Below are positions 6,796-13,982 of a DNA stretch of 35,741 nt, one piece after another. The notes under the pieces are model-generated. The model was not told where the DNA came from, made no database searches, and saw nothing but the letters and a program-made list of their open reading frames with translations. How positions within the stretch are numbered: the stretch's first letter is position 1; every line of letters starts with the position of its first letter. The translations under genes were made by a program, and so were the position numbers. The DNA is from Streptococcus suis (GTDB lineage Bacteria; Bacillota; Bacilli; Lactobacillales; Streptococcaceae): the NCBI RefSeq assembly GCF_016743335.1, contig NZ_WCJE01000024.1, forward strand, positions 1 through 35,741, written 5' to 3'.

Positions 6796-8115
6796 TTAGT
6801 TGGTTTCCTCTAAATATAATTGTAGTTCGCTTATAAAATTAAATTGTTTGGTATCTAAGTAGGGGCTTTCCCAGTATTGAGCGTTTTCTCTTCCTGAACC
6901 CTGCATATAAAGATAGCCAGCTCCCTTTACTTCAATAGGTTTCAAATTGTCAGGAGTAGCAGAGCCAAAGACCATTCTATAACCTTCATTAGAATTGGCA
7001 CCAAGAGCGATTCTCAATCCCAAGTTATCTCTAAGGTCAGTATTTAAGGTTTCGGCTCTCATTTGTTGGGCTGATACAAGGATAAATATACCTGATTGCC
7101 TTCCAAGTAAAATAATTTGTTTAATTCCGTCCATAACTTCGGCAATGATTTCTCTTGATTTTTTATCTATCCCTGACGCTTGAAATGCCCCCATTTCATC
7201 AAAAATCAGCCATAGAGGTTTAAAGCCATGGTCTGCAAAGTTTGAGCCGTATAGAAAGTTATCACGCATATATTGATATCGTTCCTGCATTTCTTCGACT
7301 ACTAAACGGACAATACGAGCGATATTATTAGGAGTGGTTGCTACATATTTTTCTCCAAAGTAATGTGACAAGCTACCCAGGTCAGAGTTTTTTGGGTCTG
7401 CTATGTAGACAGTTGATTGTCGCTTGAGAAGTTCTAAAATCAAGAAAGTAATAAAAACTGACTTTCCACTTCCTGTACCTCCTGAAACCAAAATGTGAGG
7501 GCATTTTACAGGGTCATAGATTATTCCGTATCCTAAATCAATATTAAGGTTGTTAGTCATTTGTTTTTGGCTGTGAGATTGTAGAGTTAATCTTTCTGGT
7601 TTTTTGTAGTAAAAGTGGTACTCTACAAAACTAGGACGGATAATTTTCTCGTCTAATTCAAGTTCGAGAACTCCAGCAAGGACATCATTAAGTGACTGTA
7701 CTTTTTTGCTAAATTCATCGCCTGTAATCAGAGCTTTAATAAGTACGTGACCCTTTTGCCTATCTAGCTCATATTCTAAGGTTGCACTCCTAATAATTTT
7801 TTCATGTCCTGTACTATCTTTTTGAGCAGTATAAAGTCGGTTAGTATATAGCACATACAATAAACTTTCTCTAATTATTAAATAAAAATCTAGGTTATAT
7901 CTGAAAGATTTTAATTTAAGGTGGATTTTATATATAACAAAACCACTTAGTAAGAAGAATGGGATTTGAAGAAAAGCAGGTGCCCTAATATTTACGATAA
8001 TAGTAAATAGAGTGCAGACCGTCAGTCCTAGTATCAACCAATGGACTACTCTTAATCGACGACTTGAAATAATGTAATTTCTTGTTAAATCTGCTATATG
8101 TTTCAGTCTAATCAT
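6796..8115 (-). CDS. tcpA: TcpA-like FtsK/HerA-family coupling ATPase
   Basis: This 439-residue membrane-anchored ATPase would bring the nicked element DNA to a conjugation channel supplied by a helper. Two N-terminal membrane segments (about 25-46 and 50-67) are followed by a cytosolic motor domain. That domain has Walker A GGTGSGKS (about 212-219), Walker B LWLIFDEMG (about 301-309) and a later SAQQ motif. The size and two-TM layout match TcpA-type coupling proteins rather than the longer chromosomal FtsK/SpoIIIE. Such proteins pair with Rep-like relaxases in streptococcal elements. The start has GAGGAG 5 nt upstream, and the gene follows the EEP gene by 18 nt. Confidence 0.87.
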   Translation of the reverse strand: MIRLKHIADLTRNYIISSRRLRVVHWLILGLTVCTLFTIIVNIRAPAFLQIPFFLLSGFVIYKIHLKLKSFRYNLDFYLIIRESLLYVLYTNRLYTAQKDSTGHEKIIRSATLEYELDRQKGHVLIKALITGDEFSKKVQSLNDVLAGVLELELDEKIIRPSFVEYHFYYKKPERLTLQSHSQKQMTNNLNIDLGYGIIYDPVKCPHILVSGGTGSGKSVFITFLILELLKRQSTVYIADPKNSDLGSLSHYFGEKYVATTPNNIARIVRLVVEEMQERYQYMRDNFLYGSNFADHGFKPLWLIFDEMGAFQASGIDKKSREIIAEVMDGIKQIILLGRQSGIFILVSAQQMRAETLNTDLRDNLGLRIALGANSNEGYRMVFGSATPDNLKPIEVKGAGYLYMQGSGRENAQYWESPYLDTKQFNFISELQLYLEETN

Positions 8116-8133
8116 AAAATCTCCTCTCTACTA

Positions 8134-8892
8134 TTAAAGTGAGATAGTTGCAGTTAGGATTGCGTGGTCGGGGTAACCGACTTTATTTTGATAATCAGGA
8201 TTTTTTATGAATTTCCAGGAATAATTTTCATTTGATATAGGGACATTAGCGAAAATATGGTCTAATTTACAATACTTCCAAGAATTTACATCTGATGGAG
8301 TATATGCAGTTAAACCTGATTGACTCATTTCTTTGACAAGTAATGGATAAGAGTAAAATTCCCTAGCTTTTCCTTGGTAGGAATAAACATCATCATTTTG
8401 TTTGAAGAAGCCATTATTAAAGTCGCCTAGAACTATTGTGTTGTCTTGCCTTAAAGGTAAATTTGCAATTAGATTATCTAACTGTATTTTGCGTTCTTTA
8501 AAATCTTTAATAACATCTTTTCCACCAATTTTTATACGAGTACCGATAATATTTAACTCTTTACCAAATATATTTACTGTAACTCGCAAAAAATTTGGAT
8601 TACTATCATCATTATCAATGGTAGTGAATTTACTATCAGTAATTAAAGAACTTTTAATAGCTATTAGAATTTCATTTCCAAAATCAAGAGTACAGTCATC
8701 TACAAAAATTTCATAGCCAATATCTTGTAATCTAGTACAGAATAAATTATGGTTTTCAGTCTTTACATACTCTGTTAGACATATAATATCTGTGTCTAAT
8801 TGTTTTAGTTCAGTTACAACCATATCAGGAATTTGTTCTCCAATCCCTGAGCGTTGGTTGATATTCCAAGTGGAAATCGTAAGTTGTGTCAT
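8134..8892 (-). CDS. Endonuclease/exonuclease/phosphatase (EEP) family protein
   Basis: This 252-residue protein has the full EEP active-site set: STWN (N10), LTEY (E41), LGDFNN (D157, N159), DH (D211, H212) and PDH (D242, H243). The fold is that of exonuclease III, DNase I and sphingomyelinase. The lack of a signal peptide favours a cytosolic nucleic-acid or nucleotide substrate. It could be a DNA end-processing or nicking enzyme for transfer, or a cargo nuclease. It is encoded immediately before the coupling ATPase and after a 34-residue acidic protein, at the head of the main operon. AGAAAGG lies about 9 nt before the start. Confidence 0.85.
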   Translation of the reverse strand: MTQLTISTWNINQRSGIGEQIPDMVVTELKQLDTDIICLTEYVKTENHNLFCTRLQDIGYEIFVDDCTLDFGNEILIAIKSSLITDSKFTTIDNDDSNPNFLRVTVNIFGKELNIIGTRIKIGGKDVIKDFKERKIQLDNLIANLPLRQDNTIVLGDFNNGFFKQNDDVYSYQGKAREFYSYPLLVKEMSQSGLTAYTPSDVNSWKYCKLDHIFANVPISNENYSWKFIKNPDYQNKVGYPDHAILTATISL

Positions 8893-8941
8893 AATAATAA
8901 ACCTTTCTATTAGTAAATCAGCAAGAGGGGGAAATCTCCTC

Positions 8942-9046
8942 CTAGTCGTTTAGTCCGTCAAAAATTTCTCCTTGTTCGTCCTCATCATAATAGCTTTCCA
9001 ATTCTTCGTAGAAGTAATCTAAAGTTTCTTGGTCAATTTCAAACAT
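8942..9046 (-). CDS. 34-residue acidic small protein
   Basis: An ATG at 9046 with GAGGTGG about 3-5 nt upstream opens a 34-codon frame. It begins MFEIDQETLDYFYEELESY, continues with YDEDEQGEIFDGLND and ends in TAG. Roughly half the residues are Asp, Glu or Tyr, and none is Lys or Arg. It is the first gene of the minus-strand operon, 49 nt before the EEP gene. Small strongly acidic proteins can mimic DNA, as anti-restriction proteins do, or act as antitoxin-like partners. Neither is demonstrated here. Confidence 0.6.
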   Translation of the reverse strand: MFEIDQETLDYFYEELESYYDEDEQGEIFDGLND

Positions 9047-9096
9047 GAACCCACCTCGTTCTAATAAATTTAAAGCCAAAATAATTATTCATTTTT

Positions 9097-9106
9097 GACT
9101 ACCCAT
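9097..9106 (-). promoter_or_regulatory. Third copy of the ATGGGTAGTC operator core
   Basis: On the minus strand ATGGGTAGTC stands about 50 nt upstream of the 34-residue gene. It matches the last ten bases of the P-left motif exactly and those of P-right with one change. This suggests that the main operon is under the same regulator. A clear -35/-10 pair could not be fixed, although TTATAAT lies within the preceding palindrome. Confidence 0.45.
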
Positions 9107-9116
9107 TGATTTAAAA

Positions 9117-9147
9117 TTATAATAGATGAAATAAACATCTATTATAA
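9117..9147 (-). terminator. Perfect 12-bp palindrome at the end of the 126-aa gene
   Basis: TTATAATAGATG (9117-9128) pairs perfectly with CATCTATTATAA (9136-9147) around a 7-nt loop. On the minus strand it overlaps the stop region of the 126-residue gene and is followed by TTTTAAAT, which suits a weak terminator. As an A/T-rich palindrome it could equally be an operator for the downstream operon. Confidence 0.5.
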
Positions 9148-9522
9148 ATAAATATCTGTACCTTGCCTTTCTAGTTTGTAAGCTTTCAAAATCATTCGAA
9201 TAATAAATGAACGGTAGACGGTTCTTTTCATTTTTAACACTTTATTGAAATGGTCTCTGATTTCATACATTATATTGATTGTTTCTTCGGTTAAATTAAG
9301 AGTTGTAGGATTGACAGAAGTATAATCTGCTAAAATATCATCAAATTCAGGTTCATTTTGAACAAACTTCCAATTTACTTTCTGAAAATTTTGTTTAAAG
9401 TGTTCAAAAATCTCATCCAGAATTACTCCAGAGGTTTTTTCTTCCCCTTTCTTTAGATATTCTAATTTTAATTCCTCCAAAACGATACGACCTTCTTTAG
9501 ATAATCTCATTTGAATCCTCAT
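9142..9522 (-). CDS. Probable DNA-binding regulator, 126 aa
   Basis: The protein begins MRIQMRLSKEGRIVLEELKLEYLKKG, an N-terminal strand followed by charged helices as in ribbon-helix-helix-like proteins. Its C-terminus KMKRTVYRSFIIRMILKAYKLERQG is basic and helical. I do not recognise an exact family. It is read from P-right, the near-copy of the promoter at the other end of the element, so it is a good candidate for the autoregulator of both. The start at 9522 has AGAGGG 8 nt upstream. An internal ATG at 9510 has no comparable site. Confidence 0.6.
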   Translation of the reverse strand: MRIQMRLSKEGRIVLEELKLEYLKKGEEKTSGVILDEIFEHFKQNFQKVNWKFVQNEPEFDDILADYTSVNPTTLNLTEETINIMYEIRDHFNKVLKMKRTVYRSFIIRMILKAYKLERQGTDIYL

Positions 9523-9565
9523 TAAGAATCCCTCTTTCTAAAAAGTTTTTAATTTATTGAGTATT

Positions 9566-9604
9566 GACTACCTATAGTATAACACTAAATTTTTCATATG
9601 GCAA
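9566..9604 (-). promoter_or_regulatory. Promoter/operator P-right for the 126-aa gene
   Basis: On the minus strand a -35 box TTGCCA (9599-9604) and a -10 box TATACT (9576-9581) are separated by 17 bp. The block 9566-9596 matches 541-571 at 28 of 31 positions, covering spacer, -10 box and start region. The differences are three transitions. The expected start lies inside GGTAGTC. Confidence 0.78.
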
Positions 9605-9721
9605 GCAAAATATAAAAAATATTGACTTCAAGTTAGCCTTAGTATGTGATTGATAATTATTTACAGGGAGGTTATAATAAATTCAACACATAGTAAAATA
9701 ATAATTGGAAAGTGAGACAAA

Positions 9722-10000
9722 ATGGGATATTGGGATGATGTAATTCAATGGGTTGAGGAATGGAGACCTGTTAATTATTCAGTTACTGAAGATGAAGATT
9801 TTGAGACAGTAAAGCAGAGAGTAGTTAGAGACTTTCAATATTATCTAAAATTACTTGATGATGGTACTGAGGAAAGCCGTGATAAAGTTTATAAATCTTT
9901 TACTTTCAGTAAGTTGTTTGGAGAAGAACTTGGAACAGACGAGGAACTTAATCAGTTGAGCAAAGAAATAATGGATAAATTGAAGAAAAGTAAATCCTAA
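9722..10000 (+). CDS. Hypothetical acidic protein, 92 aa
   Basis: I do not recognise this protein. It starts MGYWDDVIQWVEEWRPVNY, is rich in acidic and aromatic residues in the first half and ends with a lysine-rich helix. It has no signal peptide or membrane segment. AAAGTGAG lies about 5 nt before the start. It is transcribed towards attR and divergently from the 126-residue regulator. A TTGACT at 9622-9627 may be its -35 box, but I see no convincing -10. It is the last gene before the right end of the element. Confidence 0.65.
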   Translation: MGYWDDVIQWVEEWRPVNYSVTEDEDFETVKQRVVRDFQYYLKLLDDGTEESRDKVYKSFTFSKLFGEELGTDEELNQLSKEIMDKLKKSKS

Positions 10001-10002
10001 AA

Positions 10003-10015
10003 AGTTACTAAAAAT
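10003..10015 (+). repeat. 13-bp direct repeat, right copy
   Basis: AGTTACTAAAAAT is identical to 498-510. It lies just after the 92-residue gene, inside the right end of the element. See the left copy for the arm-site hypothesis and its weakness. Confidence 0.35.
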
Positions 10016-10059
10016 AAAAAAATCTACCATTTTTTTGATAGAAGTAGTTACTTATAATG

Positions 10060-10076
10060 CCGATTTTATCGGTTTT
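10060..10076 (+). terminator. Short terminator-like hairpin after the 92-aa gene
   Basis: CCGAT (10060-10064) pairs with ATCGG (10068-10072) around TTT and is followed by TTTT. The stem is short, so termination would be weak. It lies 60 nt after the stop codon and 27 nt before attR. Confidence 0.4.
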
Positions 10077-10102
10077 CATCCTATTAAAACTTCGAGTGCC
10101 AA

Positions 10103-10160
10103 ACTCAAAATCCAGTGTCCGCAAGGACGTGCCGGTTCGACCCCGGCCGCCGGTATAGTT
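10103..10160 (+). repeat. attR, 58-bp direct repeat (tRNA-Leu 3' remnant)
   Basis: This is an exact copy of 381-438, starting in the anticodon stem of tRNA-Leu and running past its 3' end. It lacks the 5' half and cannot encode a tRNA. It should be the original chromosomal 3' end displaced by the insertion. Confidence 0.93.
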
Positions 10161-10172
10161 TAAAGTTATTGA

Positions 10173-10201
10173 AAAGACAAGGTTTCTAAGCCTTGTCTTT
10201 T
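10173..10201 (+). terminator. tRNA terminator (copy 2, chromosomal side)
   Basis: The stem AAAGACAAGG/CCTTGTCTTT and its loop are identical to 441-469. The spacing to the att repeat is 12 nt here and 2 nt at the left copy. The homology between the element end and the chromosome therefore reaches beyond the 58-bp core, with one indel. Confidence 0.85.
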
Positions 10202-10246
10202 CTGGCTCATTGTCAACTGTAGTGGGTAGACGAAAAGCTAACACCT

Positions 10247-10276
10247 AGAGAGGACGAAATTCGTTCTCTCTTTTTT
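10247..10276 (+). terminator. Terminator in the gap before adcR
   Basis: GAGAGGACG (10248-10256) pairs with CGTTCTCTC (10262-10270) with one G-T pair, and six T residues follow. An outer ACACC/GGTGT pair extends it. Bases 10161-10347 contain no other gene. The segment around 10204-10231 may be a fragment of an insertion-sequence end. Confidence 0.75.
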
Positions 10277-10347
10277 GGTGTTTCTTTTTTATTAAGAAGG
10301 CTTACGAGTTGCTATGGATAGATATACTCTTTTTCAGTAAATTTTCC

Positions 10348-10387
10348 TTGTTTTTTTGTTTTCTATGTGGTATACTTAACAAGTTAA
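10348..10387 (+). promoter_or_regulatory. adc promoter with AdcR operator
   Basis: A -35 box TTGTTT (10348-10353) and a -10 box TATACT (10371-10376) are separated by 17 bp. TTAACAAGTTAA (10376-10387) is a perfect dyad that fits the zinc-responsive AdcR box TTAACYRGTTAA except at the first central base. It overlaps the -10 box and the start region, so zinc-loaded AdcR would block its own operon. Confidence 0.88.
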
Positions 10388-10409
10388 TTAAAAGGTTAAG
10401 GGGATGCCT

Positions 10410-10853
10410 ATGAATCGTATTGCATTAGAAATTGAGAAGTACCTGCACGAGATTGTTTTGAGTTCGGAGAATCAATTGGAGATTTTGGTTGGATCTTGTC
10501 AAAGCACGGTGAAGTTGACGAATACGCAGGAGCATATTTTGATGCTTATTGAAAAGGCTGCATATACTAATACTGAGATTGCTAAGGAGTTGAATGTTAG
10601 TCAGGCTGCGATCACGAAGGCTACAAAATCATTAGTTGCTCAGGGGTTATTGGTAGCGGTTAGAGATGATAAGGATGCTCGTATTGTTCGCTTTAGTTTG
10701 ACTGAGGCTGCTAAGCCTATTGCTGCAGAGCATGCTCATCATCACGCGCATACCTTGGAAGCTTATGAAGAGCTTTTGGAACATTATAGTCTTGAAGAGC
10801 AGGAGTCAATTGCTCGATTCTTAAGTGAGTTAGTGGAGAAGATTAGAAAATAA
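10410..10853 (+). CDS. adcR: AdcR, zinc-responsive MarR-family repressor
   Basis: AdcR binds zinc and represses zinc uptake genes. The 147-residue protein has the MarR layout: a dimerisation helix (about 1-35), a winged helix (about 40-100) with the recognition region TEIAKELNVSQAAITKATKSL, a wing with RDDKDAR, and a C-terminal His-rich helix with HAHHHAH (about 106-112) that supplies zinc ligands. I chose the ATG at 10410 because AAGGGG lies 6 nt upstream. An ATG at 10404 (two residues longer) follows that motif directly. It is first in adcRCBA and sits behind its own operator. Confidence 0.93.
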   Translation: MNRIALEIEKYLHEIVLSSENQLEILVGSCQSTVKLTNTQEHILMLIEKAAYTNTEIAKELNVSQAAITKATKSLVAQGLLVAVRDDKDARIVRFSLTEAAKPIAAEHAHHHAHTLEAYEELLEHYSLEEQESIARFLSELVEKIRK

Positions 10854-11558
10854 ATGAGATATATTACTGTGGAAGACTTGTCGTTTTACTACGACAAAGA
10901 ACCGGTTTTAGAACATATTCATTATTATCTTGATAGTGGGGAATTTGTGACTTTGACTGGTGAGAATGGCGCAGCCAAGACAACCCTCATTAAGGCGACT
11001 TTGGGGATATTGAAGCCCAAACAAGGGAAGGTTTCTATTGCTGAGAAGAGTATAAAGGGTAAGAAGCTAAGAATGGCCTATTTACCTCAGCAAATTGCAA
11101 GTTTTAATGCTGGTTTTCCAAGCACGGTTTACGAATTTGTAAAATCAGGGCGTTATCCTCGACAAGGTTGGTTTCGTCGTTTGACAGCCCATGATGAGGA
11201 ACATGTTCGGATTAGTTTGGAATCAGTTGGTATGTGGGAACATCGAGATAAGCGCTTAGGTGCTTTGAGTGGTGGGCAGAAGCAACGTGCGGTCATTGCG
11301 CGTATGTTTGCCTCTGATCCAGATATTTTTATTCTGGATGAACCGACAACAGGGATGGATGCAGGGACCAAAGATGCTTTTTACCAGCTCATGCATCATT
11401 CGGCTAAGAAGCATGGGAAGTCGGTTTTGATGATAACTCATGATCCTGATGAGCTGAATAAGTATGCTGATCGAAACATTCACTTGGTTCGTGATCAGCA
11501 GTCTCCTTGGCGTTGTTTCAATGTTCATGAAGCGGATGAGGAGGTTGCCCATGTTTGA
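10854..11558 (+). CDS. adcC: AdcC, zinc ABC transporter ATPase
   Basis: This 234-residue ATPase energises zinc import with AdcB and AdcA. The Walker A segment reads GENGAAKTT (about 38-46), the signature LSGGQKQR is near 139-146 and Walker B is [12 protein letters not shown]. The H-loop follows in MITHD. The third Walker A glycine is replaced by alanine. I recall the same in other streptococcal AdcC proteins, so it is not a local defect. The start codon follows the adcR stop directly, and the end overlaps adcB by 8 nt, as expected for a coupled operon. Confidence 0.93.
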   Translation: MRYITVEDLSFYYDKEPVLEHIHYYLDSGEFVTLTGENGAAKTTLIKATLGILKPKQGKVSIAEKSIKGKKLRMAYLPQQIASFNAGFPSTVYEFVKSGRYPRQGWFRRLTAHDEEHVRISLESVGMWEHRDKRLGALSGGQKQRAVIARMFASDPDIFILDEPTTGMDAGTKDAFYQLMHHSAKKHGKSVLMITHDPDELNKYADRNIHLVRDQQSPWRCFNVHEADEEVAHV

Positions 11559-12363
11559 TCTATCTGTATTTCATTATGACTTTATGCAGCGTGCTTTCCT
11601 GGCAATCATTGCGATGAGTCTGTTCTCGCCCATTTTGGGGGGCTTTTTGATACTTAGACGGCAGAGTTTGATGTCGGATACTCTTAGTCATGTTTCGCTG
11701 GCAGGGGTTGCATTTGGTTTGGTATTGGGGATTTCACCAACACTTTCGACTGTTCTTGTCGTTATTGTGGCAGCTGTATTTTTAGAGTATTTGCGTACGA
11801 TTTACAAGAACTTTATGGAAATTGGGACGGCTATCCTGATGTCGACTGGTTTGGCTATTTCGCTCATTGTCATGAATAAATCTGGTGGGAAATCAGGGCT
11901 TAGCCTGGAACAATATCTGTTTGGTTCGATAGTGACCATTAGTCAGGAGCAGGTAATTGCTTTGTTTACGATTGCTGTGATTGTCATTGTGCTGACATTA
12001 CTATTTTTACGTCCTATGTATATTCTTACCTTTGACGAGGATACGGCATTTGTAGATGGATTGCCTGTGCGAGCTATGTCCATTGCCTTTAATGTGGTGA
12101 CTGGTGTTGCCATTGCTCTAATGATTCCTGCGGCAGGTGCTTTGCTGGTTTCAACAATTATGGTTTTGCCTGCTTCTATTGCATTGCGACTTGGTAAGAG
12201 TTTTAAAGCTGTTATCTTTACGGGGATGGGCATAGGCTTTTTTGGAATGGTCATGGGGTTGCTGACTTCTTACTATGCAGAAACCCCAGCGAGTGCAAGT
12301 ATTACCTTGATTTTCATTAGTATTTTCTTACTGGTGAATGTTGTTCAAAAATTTAAAAAATAA
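11551..12363 (+). CDS. adcB: AdcB, zinc ABC transporter permease
   Basis: This 270-residue membrane protein of the ZnuB/TroC type has seven or more hydrophobic segments. It starts [18 protein letters not shown] and carries the family block [20 protein letters not shown] (about 38-57), which faces the ATPase. The start at 11551 has GAGGAGG about 5 nt upstream inside adcC. The in-frame upstream start at 11464 would add 29 unrelated residues. It is followed by adcA after 9 nt. Confidence 0.93.
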   Translation: MFDLSVFHYDFMQRAFLAIIAMSLFSPILGGFLILRRQSLMSDTLSHVSLAGVAFGLVLGISPTLSTVLVVIVAAVFLEYLRTIYKNFMEIGTAILMSTGLAISLIVMNKSGGKSGLSLEQYLFGSIVTISQEQVIALFTIAVIVIVLTLLFLRPMYILTFDEDTAFVDGLPVRAMSIAFNVVTGVAIALMIPAAGALLVSTIMVLPASIALRLGKSFKAVIFTGMGIGFFGMVMGLLTSYYAETPASASITLIFISIFLLVNVVQKFKK

Positions 12364-12372
12364 GGAGTTAAG

Positions 12373-13884
12373 ATGAAAAAAGTTGGTTTATTATTCTTTT
12401 CTGTCTCAGCTTTGCTTTTAGGGGCTTGTAGCAATAGCACAGCTTCTGAAGATGGGAAGTTGAATATTGTAACGACCTTTTATCCTGTTTATGAGTTCAC
12501 CAAGCAGGTGACAGGTGATGAAGCTAATGTTGATCTGTTGGTTAAGGCTGGGACAGAGGTTCATGGTTATGAGCCGTCAGCTAAAGATATTGCTCGTATC
12601 CAAGAGGCAGATGCTTTTGTTTATGAAAATGAGAATATGGAAACATGGGTCCATGATGTTGAAAAATCACTTGATACAACAAAGGTTAATGTGATTAGTG
12701 CGACGGAGGGGATGTTGCTTTTGCCTGGCGGTGAGGAGGAACATGAAGGTCACGACCATAGCGAGGAGGGGCATAGCCATGCTTATGATCCGCATGTATG
12801 GTTGTCTCCTGAGCGTGCCATCACACTTGTAGAAAATATTCGTGATAGTTTGGTAGCTAAATACCCAGAAAAGAAAGATGCTTTTGAAACAAATGCGGCA
12901 GCCTATATTGAGAAATTAGATGCTTTGGATGCTAAATATTCTGAAACATTATCTGCTGCGAAACAGAAATACTTTGTTACACAGCATACTGCATTTGCAT
13001 ATTTGGCTTTGGACTATGGTTTGAAACAAGTTTCTATTACAGGTGTTGCTGCAGATGAAGATCCAACTCCATCACGTCTAGCAGAATTGACAGAGTATAT
13101 TAATAAATATGGTATTAAGTATATCTATTTTGAAGAAAATGCGTCAAAATCTGTTGCAGAAACACTTGCCAAAGAGACTGGAGTTCAGTTGGACGTTCTT
13201 AATCCTCTTGAAAGTTTGACGGATGAGGATATGAAAAATGGTAAGGATTATATTTCTGTTATGGAAGATAATCTGACTGCCCTTGAAAAAACAACTTCCC
13301 AAGAAGGTTCTGAAATTTTGCCAGAAGAGGGTGCTGAGACTGCGCAAACTGTTTATAATGGTTATTTTGAAGATAGTGCCGTAAAAGATCGTACTCTTTC
13401 AGATTATGTAGGTGAGTGGCAATCTGTTTATCCATACTTGCTTGATGGTACACTAGATCAGGTCTGGGATTACAAGGCTAAGATCAAAGGTGGTATGACA
13501 GCTGAAGAGTACAAGGTTTATTACGATACTGGCTACAAAACAGATGTTGATCAAATTAACATTACAGATAATACCATGGAATTTGTAGTGGGAGATAAGA
13601 AAGAAAAATTCACGTATAAGTATGTGGGCTACAAGATTTTGACCTACAAAAAAGGAAATCGTGGTGTTCGTTTCTTGTTTGAAGCAACGGATGCAAACGC
13701 AGGTGACTATAAATATGTTCAATTTAGCGACCACAATATCGCACCTGTCAAAACAGGTCACTTCCATATCTATTTTGGTGGAGAGAGCCAAGAAAAACTG
13801 TTGGAAGAATTGGAAAACTGGCCGACCTACTATCCAGTTGGATTGACTGGTTTGGAAATTGGTCAGGAAATGCTGGCTCATTAA
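12373..13884 (+). CDS. adcA: AdcA, zinc-binding lipoprotein with ZinT domain
   Basis: This 503-residue solute-binding lipoprotein captures zinc for AdcBC. A signal peptide with lipobox LLLGAC (Cys19) is followed by a cluster A-1 binding domain with H64, H141 (DPHVW) and a later THTA-type histidine region. A His/Glu/Asp loop lies at about 121-138 (HEGHDHSEEGHSH). From about residue 322 a ZinT domain follows (YFEDSAVKDRTLSDYVGEW), with the final HFHIYFG histidines. The two-domain form is the normal streptococcal AdcA. It is last in adcRCBA, with GGAG upstream of the ATG. Confidence 0.95.
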   Translation: MKKVGLLFFSVSALLLGACSNSTASEDGKLNIVTTFYPVYEFTKQVTGDEANVDLLVKAGTEVHGYEPSAKDIARIQEADAFVYENENMETWVHDVEKSLDTTKVNVISATEGMLLLPGGEEEHEGHDHSEEGHSHAYDPHVWLSPERAITLVENIRDSLVAKYPEKKDAFETNAAAYIEKLDALDAKYSETLSAAKQKYFVTQHTAFAYLALDYGLKQVSITGVAADEDPTPSRLAELTEYINKYGIKYIYFEENASKSVAETLAKETGVQLDVLNPLESLTDEDMKNGKDYISVMEDNLTALEKTTSQEGSEILPEEGAETAQTVYNGYFEDSAVKDRTLSDYVGEWQSVYPYLLDGTLDQVWDYKAKIKGGMTAEEYKVYYDTGYKTDVDQINITDNTMEFVVGDKKEKFTYKYVGYKILTYKKGNRGVRFLFEATDANAGDYKYVQFSDHNIAPVKTGHFHIYFGGESQEKLLEELENWPTYYPVGLTGLEIGQEMLAH

Positions 13885-13892
13885 GAGAGTAA

Positions 13893-13918
13893 GGCTGAAC
13901 GGATTGTTCAGTCTTTCT
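13893..13918 (+). terminator. adcRCBA terminator
   Basis: GGCTGAAC (13893-13900) pairs with GTTCAGTC (13906-13913) with one G-T pair around a 5-nt loop. A T-rich tail follows. It lies 8 nt after the adcA stop. Confidence 0.8.
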
Positions 13919-13920
13919 TC

Positions 13921-13949
13921 TTGACAATTTTTGACTACAAACGTAAACT
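13921..13949 (+). promoter_or_regulatory. copYZ promoter with near-consensus cop box
   Basis: A consensus -35 TTGACA (13921-13926), a 17-bp spacer and a -10 TAAACT (13944-13949) lie before copY. TACAAACGTA (13936-13945) matches the CopY operator TACANNTGTA at all but one fixed base and overlaps the spacer and -10 box. CopY would therefore repress its own promoter. Confidence 0.75.
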
Positions 13950-13982
13950 AAAGTTAGAAAATTATTGTTGGGAGGTGAATGT

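Larger units (their letters stand above)
381..10160. mobile_element. Integrative and mobilizable-type element in tRNA-Leu
   Basis: The element is bounded by the 58-bp direct repeats 381-438 (attL) and 10103-10160 (attR), each made of the 3' part of tRNA-Leu. It carries a tyrosine integrase, a DUF3173-like protein, an HUH Rep, a TcpA-like ATPase and cargo. I see no VirB4-like or other conjugation-channel genes, so it should depend on a helper for transfer, as IMEs do. Most genes (9046 down to 1374) lie on the minus strand in what looks like one long operon. Two short plus-strand units sit at the two ends. Its genes are visibly richer in A and T than the flanking adc and rpo genes. The exact crossover point inside the repeat cannot be read from the sequence. 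Confidence 0.9.

Noticed and set aside
10404..10409. ATG 10404 as the adcR start
   Set aside because: It follows AAGGGG with no spacer. ATG 10410 has the correct spacing and gives the usual length. The two differ by only two residues.
10968..10994. AdcC Walker A with Ala in place of the third Gly, as a sign of inactivation
   Set aside because: I recall GENGAAKTT as normal in other streptococcal AdcC proteins. The Lys and Thr residues that bind phosphate are present.
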